Under the pieces are notes generated by a model. The model was given only the letters and a program-made list of their open reading frames with translations. It was not told where the DNA came from and searched no databases. A program made the position numbers and the translations under genes. A stretch of 64,000 nucleotides of DNA from Larix kaempferi (taxonomy: Eukaryota; Streptophyta; Pinopsida; Pinales; Pinaceae), in NCBI GenBank assembly GCA_027924585.1, contig BSBM01000592.1:4570001-4634000 (forward strand), read 5' to 3'. Positions 1 through 10,486 of the stretch are shown piece after piece. Each line of letters opens with the position of its first letter. Position 1 is the first letter of the stretch.

Positions 1-1393
1 GATGCATCTGTCTCAATATCAAAGGGCTAATGCAAATTAGGTAATACAAGTACTAGTGTAGTGCAGAGCTTGTGCTTGAGCTGTTCAAAATATTCTTGTT
101 GTGTCGATGTCCATTTGAAGACAGTTTTTCCGTTTCCCTTTGTCAACTAATTCAAGGGTCGGGCTATGTGACTGAAGCCGAGTATGAATCGTCGATAGAA
201 ATTTTCCAAACCAAGAAAACTTCTTAGTTCTTGAATTCTTTGGGGAGTGGACCAATCTTTGAGGATATGTACTTTGTCTCCAGATCAACATGGATTCCTG
301 CAGAATCAATTACATACATCAAATATTTGATGTAGTTCATCGCAAAGGTGCACTTGTCCATGTTCAAGTAAATTCGATGTTGTTGGAGAGTGTCGAGGAC
401 TTGTTGAAGCTGTCTGACATGTTCTTCCCATGATTGACTAAAAATCAATATGTCATCAAGATAGACAATAACCCATGTATTGCATGAAGGTCACAAAATG
501 TTATCCATGTATTGCATGAAGGTCGCAAGTGCATTGGTTAAGCCGAAATTCATGACTAACCATTCAAACAATCCTTCCTTGGTTTTGAAAGTAGTTTTCC
601 ACACATCTGAGAGCTCGATTGGAATCTGGTGATATCCCGACTTGAGGTCGAGCTTAGCAAATAATTTAGCACCTTTCAGACAGTCGATGAGCTCGTCTAT
701 CTACGGCAGAGGGTAGCGATTCCTTACCGAAATTTTTTTGAGTACCCTGTAGTCAATGCACATGTGCCTAGTCCCTTATTTCTTTGGAACAAGGACACGA
801 ACTGGACTTCCACAAGGAGAGGAGTTGGGTCGAATATGACCTTATTGATCAAATCTTTGATTTGTCTGTGAATCTCTTCATTTTCGAGAATGGATCTTCT
901 GTAAACATATGCGTTAGGAAAAGAAGGACTAGGAGCAAGTTCAATGGAGTGTTTTACCTGGAAATGTCGAGGTACTCCATCCGGATCTTGGAATAAACTT
1001 CGATACTTGTCGAGAACATTGTCGATCAACTGCTTCTATCGAGATCTGCACTGGTCGGTGAGTCGACTCGTCGCTGCAATATTCCTAGAATGTTGCAGTT
1101 TGATCATGATTAATGTGAACTTCTGAGCGTGATTGTTGAGCTTCTTCATCTATTTAGAAGATATCATTGAGACTATTGGTGTAGGTCGTTGCTCTGGTAT
1201 GTCGTACCATCGATTTCGGATTTTGACAATCACCTTCTGAGGCCGTGACTAATAACTTCCATGGAGATCCCACAAGTAAGGTTTCCCAAACAAGGCATCG
1301 GCTACGGAGAGTGGTGCCACGTCGTAGAGTACTTCATATTCAAAATTATTTATGAAGTAGGAGAGTTTTCATTTTCAGGTGATCCGTAGTTAC
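1..1393 (-). pseudogene. Gypsy-1 pol fragment: protease-RT linker and reverse transcriptase
   Basis: Minus-strand translation gives the linker before a Ty3/gypsy reverse transcriptase (about 1393-1030), then the RT itself. The linker contains LFQDPDGVPRHFQVKHSIEL and later SILENEEIHRQIKDL, which are typical of the RT amino-terminal region. Nearer the window start, WEEHVRQLQQVLDTLQQH followed by KCTF and IDSAGIHVD matches the segment just after the catalytic FxDD box. The frame is broken by stops and a 32-bp-period duplication (two copies of a CCATGTATTGCATGAAGGTC block at 473 and 505). The rest of pol and the 3' LTR lie left of the window. Reading continues on the far side of copia-1 at 8638, so this is the downstream half of one interrupted element. 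Confidence 0.85.
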
Positions 1394-1398
1394 TGTCC
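1394..1398. repeat. Target-site duplication of copia-1 (left copy, TGTCC)
   Basis: TGTCC directly abuts the outer end of the left LTR and recurs at 8633-8637 beyond the right LTR. This five-base match marks a clean integrase-mediated insertion of copia-1 into gypsy-1. Confidence 0.95.
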
Positions 1399-1992
1399 TG
1401 TTAAAATTTGAGCATTAATTCACAATACTCTAGGATCTTTACTGAGAGAATAACATATACAGTATATCAATGCATAACAATAACAATAAGCATCACAAGC
1501 ATCACAAGAATCAAAAGCATGAGAGACAAGAGACACAAAGTTTCCGTGGGGAAAACCCTAAGGTGAAAAACCCCACAACTTCATCAGAGAGAGAGAGAGC
1601 AATGGCTCAACCAAAATACACTGAGATAGTCTCCTAGTAGTAGATGATCCTCCTCCTCACTAGTGCGCCACTTTCTGAGTGAGAGAAGTATGAGTTTCCG
1701 AGTGATCCAAATAGAGGTCTCCTGATCTCTATTTATACTTAACCTGTTTGCCCAATATCCTTATGGGGCCGACTTGTCTAGTTAGGTACATCAATTACAT
1801 ATTACATAAAATAGGGCCGACCCTACACATGGTGGTCTAATAACCCATCGACAAGTTCACACACTTGCGACACTTGTCAATACACATGATGACACTTCCT
1901 TATATAGGAATAACACATCTCTTATAAGGGTACAATAAATATATATGAAATACATGGATGAAATACATTCCAAAGTTACATATACATCAACA
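1399..1992 (-). repeat. Copia-1 3' LTR (594 bp)
   Basis: It begins TGTTAAAATTTGAG and ends CATCAACA on the plus strand, the same ends as the copy at 8039-8632. The element runs leftward, so this is its downstream LTR. About 22 mismatches separate the two copies, including substitutions at the GAGAGAGAGAG run and around CCAAATAGAGGTC; no length difference was found. Confidence 0.95.
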
Positions 1993-2003
1993 CTCCCTCT
2001 TAA
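1993..2003 (-). other. Copia-1 polypurine tract
   Basis: The minus strand reads TTAAGAGGGAG immediately before the 3' LTR, the expected primer site for plus-strand DNA synthesis. Confidence 0.85.
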
Positions 2004-2243
2004 CTAGGAAGGTATTTCTCGACACAGTTCTTCTAGACAAGTCTTCTTCTCGGGATCATCGTCATCGATGCATCATCATCATCATCGTCACTGCTATTTC
2101 TATCTCAACCAATCTCTGACTCTAATCGTCATAAGAATTTCTACAGAGCAAGTCCTTTTTCATACTGGATGTAGGCCCACCACCTGCAGGTCTTCATCAT
2201 CACTAGCCATACTGTGGAATCCTCAAGACTTATTATGTGCATC

Positions 2244-2830
2244 ACAAAACCTTGCAAGAGCATCCCAGGTTGTTGCGAGCACACAGCTCTACCTATAGGA
2301 TCTCCCAGGGAGCTATTACATGTGACCCTACCACAAAACCTCGAAAGAGAATCCCAGGACTGATTACGAGCACACAGCTCAACCTATCGGATCTCCCAGG
2401 GCGCTATTATATGTGGTCACCACAAAAACTTGCAAGAGCACCCGAGGACTTATTACCGGAACACATCCCAACCTATCGGATCTCCCAGGGCGATATTACA
2501 TGTGGTCATGGCAAAACCTTGCAAGAGCATCCCAGGACTTATTACGAGCAAACAGCTCAACCTATCGGATCTCCCAGGGCTCTATTATATGCCATAGGAC
2601 AAAACCTCGAAAGAGCATCTGCCAGATATCCCAGGGAGCTATTATATGCCAGCGAAAAAACCTTGCAAGACTATCTGCAGATCTCCCAGGGCGCTATTAT
2701 ATGTCCTCCCAGAGCAAAACCTCGAAAGAGCATTTTCCAGATATCCCAAGGAGAAATTATATTCCATAGGAAAAACCTTGCAAGACTATCTGCAAATATC
2801 CCAGGGCGTTATTATATGCTCATCTGCACA
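2244..2830. repeat. Two-tier tandem repeat in copia-1 3' region (four ~89-bp units then four ~57-bp units)
   Basis: Units start at the anchor ACAAAACC(T/C)(T/C)G at about 2244, 2333, 2422, 2511, 2599, 2655, 2714 and 2770. The spacings are 89, 89, 89, 88, 56, 59 and 56. Each ends with a TCCCAGGGNGCTATTATATG core. The short units lack about 32 bp in the middle (the GACTTATTACGAGC to CTATCGG section). Plus-strand open frames across this region are by-products of the repetition, and nothing coding is expected here on the element's strand. Confidence 0.9.
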
Positions 2831-2839
2831 ACCTGATCC

Positions 2840-3400
2840 ACGGCCACAGAGTATCAACCTGATACTCACCATACATCATCATGATGTACACATGATCATC
2901 CTGATCATCATCACTGCAACATCCTGCTGCATGTCATCTGGAGCAACATCCTGAAGCTCGTCATCCATGATCATCCTGATCATATAATGCATCCACCTAA
3001 TGCATACCAAGTATCTACCTGATACATATCATCATACATGATCCACCTGATCATACAATGTATCCACCTAATACAAATACAAAAACATGATCCACCTGAT
3101 CATACTTGATACATATCAACATACATGATCTACCTGATCATACACAGTATCCACCTAATACATATACAGATACGTGGTCCAAGCATCCAACATGATGCAA
3201 ATACAAAACATATACAAATGATCCTACTGATCATATCCATCATCCAACATGATGCGTACATACATATACATATAAATGATCCAACTGGTCATATCCAGCA
3301 TCCTCCTGATGCATATACAGAGCAGTAATTGGAGCATCGTCCTGATGCTCATCATCCAGCACTTACATCCACAGCCATGTGAAGGATCCTCCTTCCAACA
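2840..3400. repeat. TGATCA-rich degenerate repeat tract in copia-1
   Basis: Short units such as TGATCCACCTGATCATAC, CATGATGCATAC and palindromic TGATCA recur dozens of times with imperfect spacing. The tract lies between the RNase H end (3431) and the two-tier repeat, still inside copia-1. It has high self-complementarity and no coding content in the element's frame. Confidence 0.8.
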
Positions 3401-3430
3401 TGCTTGGATGGGCTTCTGCAAATGTGTCCA

Positions 3431-6400
3431 TCACTTCTTCCTCGAAGTGTCATCAATCTGAAGAACACCAAGCCTCTCCCTGAAGTACTCAAACTTCACC
3501 CTAGCTAGTGGCTTCGTCAGCACATCTGTAATCTGCTCGTCCGTCGCAATGTACAGGAGCTTCACATCTCCTCTCTGCACCATATCCCTGATATAGTGAT
3601 ATTTGATCTCTATGTCTTTCGACTTGTCATGAAACACTAGGTTCTCAGACAGCTTCACACAACTCTGGTTATCACAAAAGATGTCAGTAGCATCCAACGG
3701 GAAATCAAATAACTCAGATAGTAGCTTCCGAAGCCATACTGCCTCACAACTAGCTGAACAGGCTGCAACATACTCTGCCTCAGCTGTACTCAGTGCTACG
3801 CAAAATTGCTTCCTGCTGAACCAAGAGATCACACCTGATCCCATACTGAAGCAACATCCAGATGTGATCTTCCTATCTGCAGCACTACCAGCCCAATCTG
3901 AATCAACATAACCCTGTAGGTTAAACTTTTGATTCGCTTCATACTTGAGCCCATAATCCACTGTACCCTTCAGGTACCTCAGAACATGCTTTACAGCAAC
4001 CAGGTGAACACTCCTCGGATCCGTCAGGAACTGGCTCAATGTGTTCACTGCAAAGCAAATATCTGGTCTCATGTTCGTCAGGTACATCAAGGACCCAATC
4101 ATCTGACGATACATAGAGACATCAACCGGCTCAGATGAAGCATCACATAGAAGCTTCAGATTCGTTGCCATAGGTGTGGCCATGGCCTTGCAATCCATCA
4201 TCCTGAATCTCTTCAGGATATCTACTATGTACTTCCCTTGACCAAGGAAGATCCCACCTGCACTCTACCACACCTCCATACCTAGGAAATAATGCATCAT
4301 TCCCAAATATTTCATATCAAACTCAGAAGCAAGCTTCCTCTTAGTATCTGCAATCAATCTATCATCTCCTGTTACAAATAAGTCATCCACATATAGGAGC
4401 AGAATCACAGGATTCCCTTCCTCAACCTTGTAGTAAAGGTTGGAATCCGCTTTACTCTTGGTAAAGCCCAAACTAGATAGGAAACTGTCCATCCTACCAT
4501 ACCAAGTTCTGGGAGCTTGCTTCAAGCCATACAAGGCTTTCTTCAATCTGCACACATATGACTCCCTGTCATGTATTTCGAAACCGAGTGGCTGCTCCAC
4601 ATATACTTCCTCTTCAACTACACCATTCAGGAAAGCAGTCTTGACATCCATCTGGTGTATTTTCCATTTCATTGCTGCAGCCAGGGAAAGTACTGTTCTG
4701 ATGGAATTATACCTGGCTACAGGTGCAAAAGTTTCTTCATAATCTATTCCCTCCTTTTGAGAGAATCCACGAGCTACGAATCTTGCCTTGTATTTCTCTA
4801 CACTGCCATCTGCAGCATGCTTGATTTTGTAGATCCATTTGGAAGTCACAACATACTTCTCTTTAGGTCTTGGGACAACATCCCAAACATCATTCTTCAT
4901 TATTGATTGGTATTCCTCAACCATGGCATCCTTCCATTCTTTCTTTTCCACTGCTTCTTCATAACTGGAAGGTTCTTTGTTCATAATGTCACAAAGTAAA
5001 GCAACATAGCTGGTATGTGATCTGGTTCTCTTTTTTGCTATGTGTTCTTCTTCTGGAATGCCAAATCTTTCTACATCTTGAATGAGTTCTCTAGCCCATG
5101 CAGGTTTCCTCTTGTGAGAGTTGTCTTCACGGGGTGGATCTACAGGTTCTTGCGGATCTTCAAACTCACGAACAACTTCTGGAATTGCTTCAGGCATGGT
5201 AGTGTCTTGAAATCTAGTTTCCTTAGGTTCTTCATAAACTTCGATAGGTGCCTTCCTTGATTTGATGAATGCTAAGTTTTCATCAAATGTTACATCCCTG
5301 CTTACATCAATCTTCTTGAATCCTGGAAAGTATATTCTGTAAGCCTTCGAGCTTTCACTGTAACCCACAAAGATACCCTTCTTTCCTGAAGGATCTAGTT
5401 TGGTCCTCTTTTGCTTTGGGACATGAGTGTATACTAGACAACCAAATATTCTGAGATGGCTGACTTCAGGTTTCCTACCAGAAAAGATCTCTTCTGGTGT
5501 CTTGTTGTCCAATATCTTGTGGGGTGTTCTGTTCTGCACATATACAGTTGTTCTAGCTACTTCTGCCCATAAATGCATAGGTAGATCCTGGTCATGCAGC
5601 ATTGCCCTTGCTGCTTCCATGATTTTTCTGTTCTTCCTTTCTGCAACTCCATTCTGTTGAGGATTATAAGGAGCAATCAACTCCCTCTTAATCCCTGAAT
5701 CACTGCAAAGCTTCTTGAAGTCACCTGAGGTGAATTATCCACCATTGTCGGATCTGAATGTTTTGATCTTCTTGTCAGTTTGATTCTCCATCAAGGTTTT
5801 GAATTCCTTGAACTTATCAAACACCTCATCTTTGTTATTCAAGAAGTATACCCAAGTCTTCCTGGAGAAGTCATCAATAAATGAGACAAAGTAAACATAA
5901 CCACTCAGAGAACTGGATGACATAGGACCACATACATCTGAGTGGATGATTTCCAGGATACATTTTGCCTTGCTTTCACTGCTTGGGAAATCCTTCTTAA
6001 TGTTCTTACCTTTTGCACATCCTTTGCAAACACCTTCATGTTTGGTCTTGATTTTAGGAAGACCCTCTACAGCCTTGCTTGCAATTGGAAGTGCCCTATA
6101 GTGCATATGAGCAAGTCTTCTATGCCAAAGTTCACTTGGCTCCATGGATTCATGCACCATGGCATGTTCAGGTTGTCCTTTCAATTTATACAAACCTCCC
6201 TCTTGCTTTCCAATCACTACTGCATCATCTATGGTATTTCCCTTTGGCCACATTAGAACTTGGCCATCCACAAATGCAACCCTCATACCTTTTGCATCCA
6301 ATGTAGAGATGGAGAGTAATTTCTTCTTGAGACCAGGTACATAAAGGACTTCTTTCATCTTCAAATATTTTTCAGAATCTAGGTTGTAGGAGGCTTCACC

Positions 6401-7465
6401 ACTTCCTTTGATTGGGTATTGATAATCATCCCCAAGTTTCACCTTATGGGGTGATTCATGTTCAGATAGGTTCTCAAAAGATTCCTTAAACCCAGTCATG
6501 TGTTTGGAAGCCCCACTGTCAATTAACCAATCATTACAACCATGGGAGATAGTACCTGTGAGAGCAGAGATTAGAACATACTCTTCTTCACTTGATGAGT
6601 CATCATCACTTTCTACCCTAGCCTTCTTCTTTGGAGGTTCATCATCTTCGGCAGCATGAGCATGGAACTTTCTTTTGTTGCCCTTCTTCTTCTTGCTGGA
6701 TTTGATGTTATCCCTTTTGTTCTTGGGACATTCTGAAGCAAAGTGACCCTTCTCATTGTATGTGAAACATCTCATATCCTTCTTATTCTTTTGTTGGTTG
6801 TGATAGGATCTCCTGTGGTGAGAGTGCTCCTTCTTGGGCTTGCTTCTTTTGGTGTGGGCTGCGAGAGCTTGATCTTCACCTCCCATCTTTTCTTCACGAG
6901 CTACAAGCCTAGCTTCTTCTTGAGAGAATTCCTCCCACATTTTACTGAAAGAGATCAATTTCTTTCTTGCAAAGATTCCTTGAATAAAGGAGTCCCATGA
7001 CCTAGGAAGGCCATTCAGAGTGGTCATAACAACTTCACCATTATTCACTACTTCATCCACAGCTTCAAGTTGTTCCTTGATCTGAGAGACCTTGGAGAAG
7101 TAAGATTGAATGGTTTCTCCATTCAACATCTTGACCCCTTTCAATTGATTCCGCAGAGTCATCTTCCGATTTATGTTCTTCCCTTCAAATAACTTGGTCA
7201 AAAAGTCAAACATCTCCTTGGGTGTCTTTAGAGAAGACACATGGGGTATGAGATGGTCTTTGATGGAATCAGCAATGATTCTCTTTGCCTTGACCAAGTT
7301 CTTCTTATGCAATACCTTAGCCTCTTCATCCTCTGGGATAGGGATGTCTTCTTTTATGTATGAGTCCAACTCATTCTCTTCCAGGATTAACCCAATCCTA
7401 TACTTCCAAGCTCGGAAGGTATCAGCCCCTTCAAGCTTATCCTCAAGCTTGGTGTGGTGAGACAT
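3431..7465 (-). pseudogene. Copia-1 gag-pol (Ty1/copia polyprotein), two in-frame stops
   Basis: The frame opens with GTG at 7513, but the first ATG (7465, MSHHTKLEDKLEGAD) is the likelier start. In order it shows a capsid-type gag, a zinc knuckle at about 6730-6770, protease WLIDSGASKHMTG at about 6500-6530, the pre-integrase HxxxH/CxxC region LWHRRLAHMH with CKGCAKG, and integrase catalytic parts IHSDVCGPM, FRSDNGG and [17 protein letters not shown] with [12 protein letters not shown] (about 4390) and RNase H with DSDWAGSAADRK follow to 3431. Nonsense codons sit at 5735-5737, where the integrase usually has Glu after RSDNGG, and at 4265-4267 in RT. The second knuckle cysteine is Tyr (CFTYNEKGHFASEC). 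All parts share one frame. Confidence 0.93.
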
Positions 7466-7513
7466 CTTAAAGAGTACTTCAAATGGAAATAGAAAAGATT
7501 TAGGTCTTACCAC

Positions 7514-8026
7514 TTGAAATGTTGAAACTGGATCTGGTCCCGGATTAGGGTTTGTCGGAAAAGCCCTAAAAATTCAAAATGTGAATTTCAACTTTCTGAA
7601 AGTATAGAAAGATGCGCCTTGATGAGCTAATCAGCCTGGTGTATTCATAATTTGAGATCAACAAAGCTTTACCCTTCAGATTTTCCTTTTTGTCCTCCCA
7701 GGTTCACTAGGGAGAGCCCTGAATTAGGGTTTGAGTTTTTCGGAGATCTACCCAGCCAAAAATATCGATCCAAAGCTCTAAACTTCAATTTTTGCAAGGA
7801 GCTTCCAGCTATGTCTTCAGATTTCATAAATTCCTATTTTTGTGGAAACCCTAATTTTTAGGGCCAAATCTGAAAATGCTCAGAATTGAATTCTGATTGG
7901 ACAAATAGATTCTCCTTGATGAGTAGAGTCAATCTACTATACTGCTTTTCCAAAATCTGTGGAGAGAAACCCAATAAACAAGAAACTCAAGTTTTTGTCA
8001 CTGCAAAATGTCTTCTTCTCAGGTTA
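7514..8026 (-). other. Copia-1 untranslated leader
   Basis: This is about 510 bp between the primer-binding site and the gag start. No gag domain is seen here. It includes repeated CCCTAA / TTAGGG-like words in leader context (for example around 7560 and 7850) but no array. Confidence 0.6.
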
Positions 8027-8038
8027 GCTCTGATACCA
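8027..8038 (-). other. Copia-1 primer-binding site (tRNA-iMet)
   Basis: The minus strand reads TGGTATCAGAGC, complementary to the 3' end of plant initiator tRNA-Met, with no spacer to the 5' LTR. Confidence 0.95.
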
Positions 8039-8632
8039 TGTTAAAATTTGAGCATTAATTCACAATACTCTAGGATCTTTACTGAGAGAATAACATATAC
8101 AGTATATCAATGCATAACAATCACAATAAGCATCACAAGCATCACAAGAATCAAAAGCATGAGAGACAAGAGACACAGAGTTTCCGTGGGGAAAACCCTA
8201 AGGTGAAAAACCCCACAACTTCCTCAGAGATAGAGAGAGCAATGGCTCAACCAAAATATAGTGAGATAGTCTCCTAGTAGCAAGTGATCCTCCTCCTCAC
8301 TAGTGCGCCACTTTCTGAGTGAGAGAAATATGATTTTTCGAGTGATCCAAGTAGAGATCTCCCGATCTCTATTTATACTTAACCTGTTTTCCCAATATCC
8401 TTATGGGGCCGACTTGTCTAGTTAGGTACATCAATTACATATTACATAAAATAGGGCCGACCCCACACATGGTGGTCTAATAACCCATCAGCAAGTTCAC
8501 ACACTTGCGACACTTGTCAATACACATGACGACACTTCCTTATATAGGAATAACACATCTCTTATAAGGGTACAATAAATATATATGAAATACATGGATG
8601 AAATACATTCTGAAGTTACATATACATCAACA
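8039..8632 (-). repeat. Copia-1 5' LTR (594 bp)
   Basis: It has the same termini and length as the 1399-1992 copy. As the upstream LTR of a leftward element it should carry the promoter. The next five bases (TGTCC, 8633-8637) are the second target-site copy. Confidence 0.95.
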
Positions 8633-8637
8633 TGTCC

Positions 8638-9766
8638 ATCCTTCATCCAACCGATGTTGTAAGGCTACGGATGCAGAGTGGTGACAAGACCTAGTTTCTT
8701 CACGAGATCTTCATAAATGAATTTCTTCTGGCTACCATTATACACAATCATATGTAATGGATTGTTCTGAACCCATATCCTTGTATGGAACAGGCACTCT
8801 TGTTCCTCCTCGTCGATGATAGTCAAGGCTGCTGGAGTGGTCGATGTCGATGTCAAAAGGGTCATTTCGTCTGGATCAGATTCTTCCACCATTTTGTTGA
8901 ACGCGTCGGATGTCGACACTTTTGTCAAAAATGTCTTCCGAGCATTGCATTTAGATGTATCATGCCAAGATGAGTGGTGGTAATCACACCATTTCCCGGT
9001 AGGAGGTTTTTTGCTATGTTCCTATTTCTGAAAAAGGATTTTCTCCATGAGCTGGATTTTGCGGGGTCGACTGAGAATATTTTGACTTGTCAAAGTCGGC
9101 TGGTGCCTTCTTGTCAGGTGTTCGTCCTGATGTCGGATATTTCGTGAAGTGTGATTTCCCATTCTTCTCGGTTTCAAGTTTGCTGGCATTGTGGAATGCA
9201 TCCACGAGCTTATTGACAGTCATAAATTCCATCTTCTACTGAATGTACTGGGAAAATCAGTTGATGTACTTCATAACAAGCAATTTCTCTTCTTCTTGGA
9301 CGCCAAGTCTATCCATGAGTCGATAGAACTCATTGGTGTAAATCTGTACTGATTGGTATTTCCATTGCCTTAGCTGCTGCCACTTCTTATACTGTTGTTC
9401 AAGGTATTTGGGCGGGTAAAATTCCTTTCGGACGTATTCGACAAATTTATCCCATGTGTCGATGGGGTCTACGCTTTTCTCCATCTTTGTCGAGAGGTTC
9501 TCCCACCAACAATGCACAGATGTTGACATCTTTAAGGATGTAATAGTGATCTATCCATCTTTCGAGAGTTGATTCACAGAGTAATAGGATTCCAATTGTT
9601 GTACCCAATTGTCGACGGATTCCATATCAATCTTTCCTTCTAGATTCGGTATCTCCAAATTCATTTGTACTTTGAAGGGGTTGATTTTGTCGAAGTTAGT
9701 TCTCGTCGAAAATCCTCTGGATGTCAAAGAAAATCGCGTGAGAATTTCATTGAATTGATCAAACAT
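8638..9766 (-). pseudogene. Gypsy-1 gag and protease amino part
   Basis: Read leftward from about 9766, the gag core begins with IPNLEGKIDMESVDNWVQQLES, then YPPKYLEQQYKKWQQLRQ and YTNEFYRLMDRLGVQEEEKL, characteristic of plant Ty3/gypsy capsid proteins. A CHHC-type zinc motif (WCDYHHSSWHDTSKC) lies at about 8945-8995. A degenerate aspartic protease with IVYNGSQKKFIYEDLVKKLG follows; the active-site Asp-Ser/Thr-Gly reads Tyr-Asn-Gly, so it is dead. Frameshifts and stops break the frame. It joins functionally to the pol fragment at 1-1393 across copia-1. Confidence 0.88.
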
Positions 9767-9965
9767 TTCAGTCTATTGTCGAGTCAGCACTTGCTCAATA
9801 AGTTGTGCTATCTCTTCGGCTGCATGTCTATCCTCTATTTCTCCTACCATTTCTGGAGGTAGTGTCTACTTGGATTGTTGATATTGCGAGCGTGTTTGAA
9901 TAGGCATAAGTCAGGTAACTTCGCTGGAAGTTTCTACGCAAACTTAAGCACAAACAAAGATGATT

Positions 9966-9977
9966 GCTCTGATACCA
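9966..9977 (-). other. Gypsy-1 primer-binding site (tRNA-iMet)
   Basis: The minus strand reads TGGTATCAGAGC, one base from the presumed inner end of the 5' LTR at 9979. Confidence 0.92.
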
Positions 9978-9978
9978 A

Positions 9979-10481
9979 TGATCCGCACGTGGCCAGGAAT
10001 CATGAGGGGGACAACAGTTCGATTGAATGATTCGGCTCTGTTATGGCGGAAGCATAAGAAATAAAATAATCAAAGCAGGAATACACTACACAGATAAACA
10101 CAGATACACACAGACAATATGCAGGAATGCGAACTGATCTTCTCTATTACTGGATATGAGATCACGACTTATATATTAAAATATTATACATGCTTATATA
10201 GAAAGTGTTGAGACGCTTGGGTTCCTGCATGTTACGTTCAGTTACAAAAGGATTTAGAACGGTTCGAAATTTCAACCGTTACAATAGACTAGAAGACAGA
10301 GAGACATTCTATCGTAATGCGTCAGTCGCAAGTCGCAGGTCGACGCTGCATGTCGACGTCGCGAAAATGTTGAGGTTGCGGAACTTGTTGAATTCGGAAC
10401 TTGTCGAAGTTGTGTCGAAGTCGATCACTTGTTGCATTCGATGTTAGCATTCAACAAAAATTCCAACTGCAATGTGGATCA
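9979..10481 (-). repeat. Gypsy-1 5' LTR (about 503 bp)
   Basis: It begins TGATCC just beyond the primer-binding site and closes with GGATCA at 10,481, a perfect six-base terminal inverted repeat. The partner LTR is outside the window, so the outer end rests on this inverted repeat. It is also supported because gypsy-2 coding sequence resumes directly to its right. The body has many GTCGA/TCGAC words (10,325-10,440). Confidence 0.8.
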
Positions 10482-10486
10482 TTCCT

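Larger units (their letters stand above)
1399..8632 (-). mobile_element. Copia-1: near-complete Ty1/copia retrotransposon inserted in gypsy-1
   Basis: The element has two 594-bp LTRs, a tRNA-iMet primer-binding site, a polypurine tract, a single-frame gag-pol and a perfect TGTCC target duplication. It is transcribed leftward. By hand alignment the LTRs differ at about 22 of 594 positions, so it is moderately young. Only two nonsense codons interrupt the 1.3-kb-codon gag-pol frame and no frameshift was found. Between gag-pol and the 3' LTR lies an unusually long (about 1.4 kb) noncoding stretch built of two repeat families. The domain order protease-integrase-RT-RNase H is that of Ty1/copia; I do not assign a clade. 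Confidence 0.95.

Noticed and set aside
2244-2830. CRISPR-like array
   Set aside because: The units are contiguous diverged tandem repeats in a plant retrotransposon with no repeat-spacer pattern.
2068-2954. Plus-strand open frames with repeated GRYYMW-like segments
   Set aside because: They are translations of the two-tier tandem repeat inside a minus-strand element, and the frame survives only because of the repeat.
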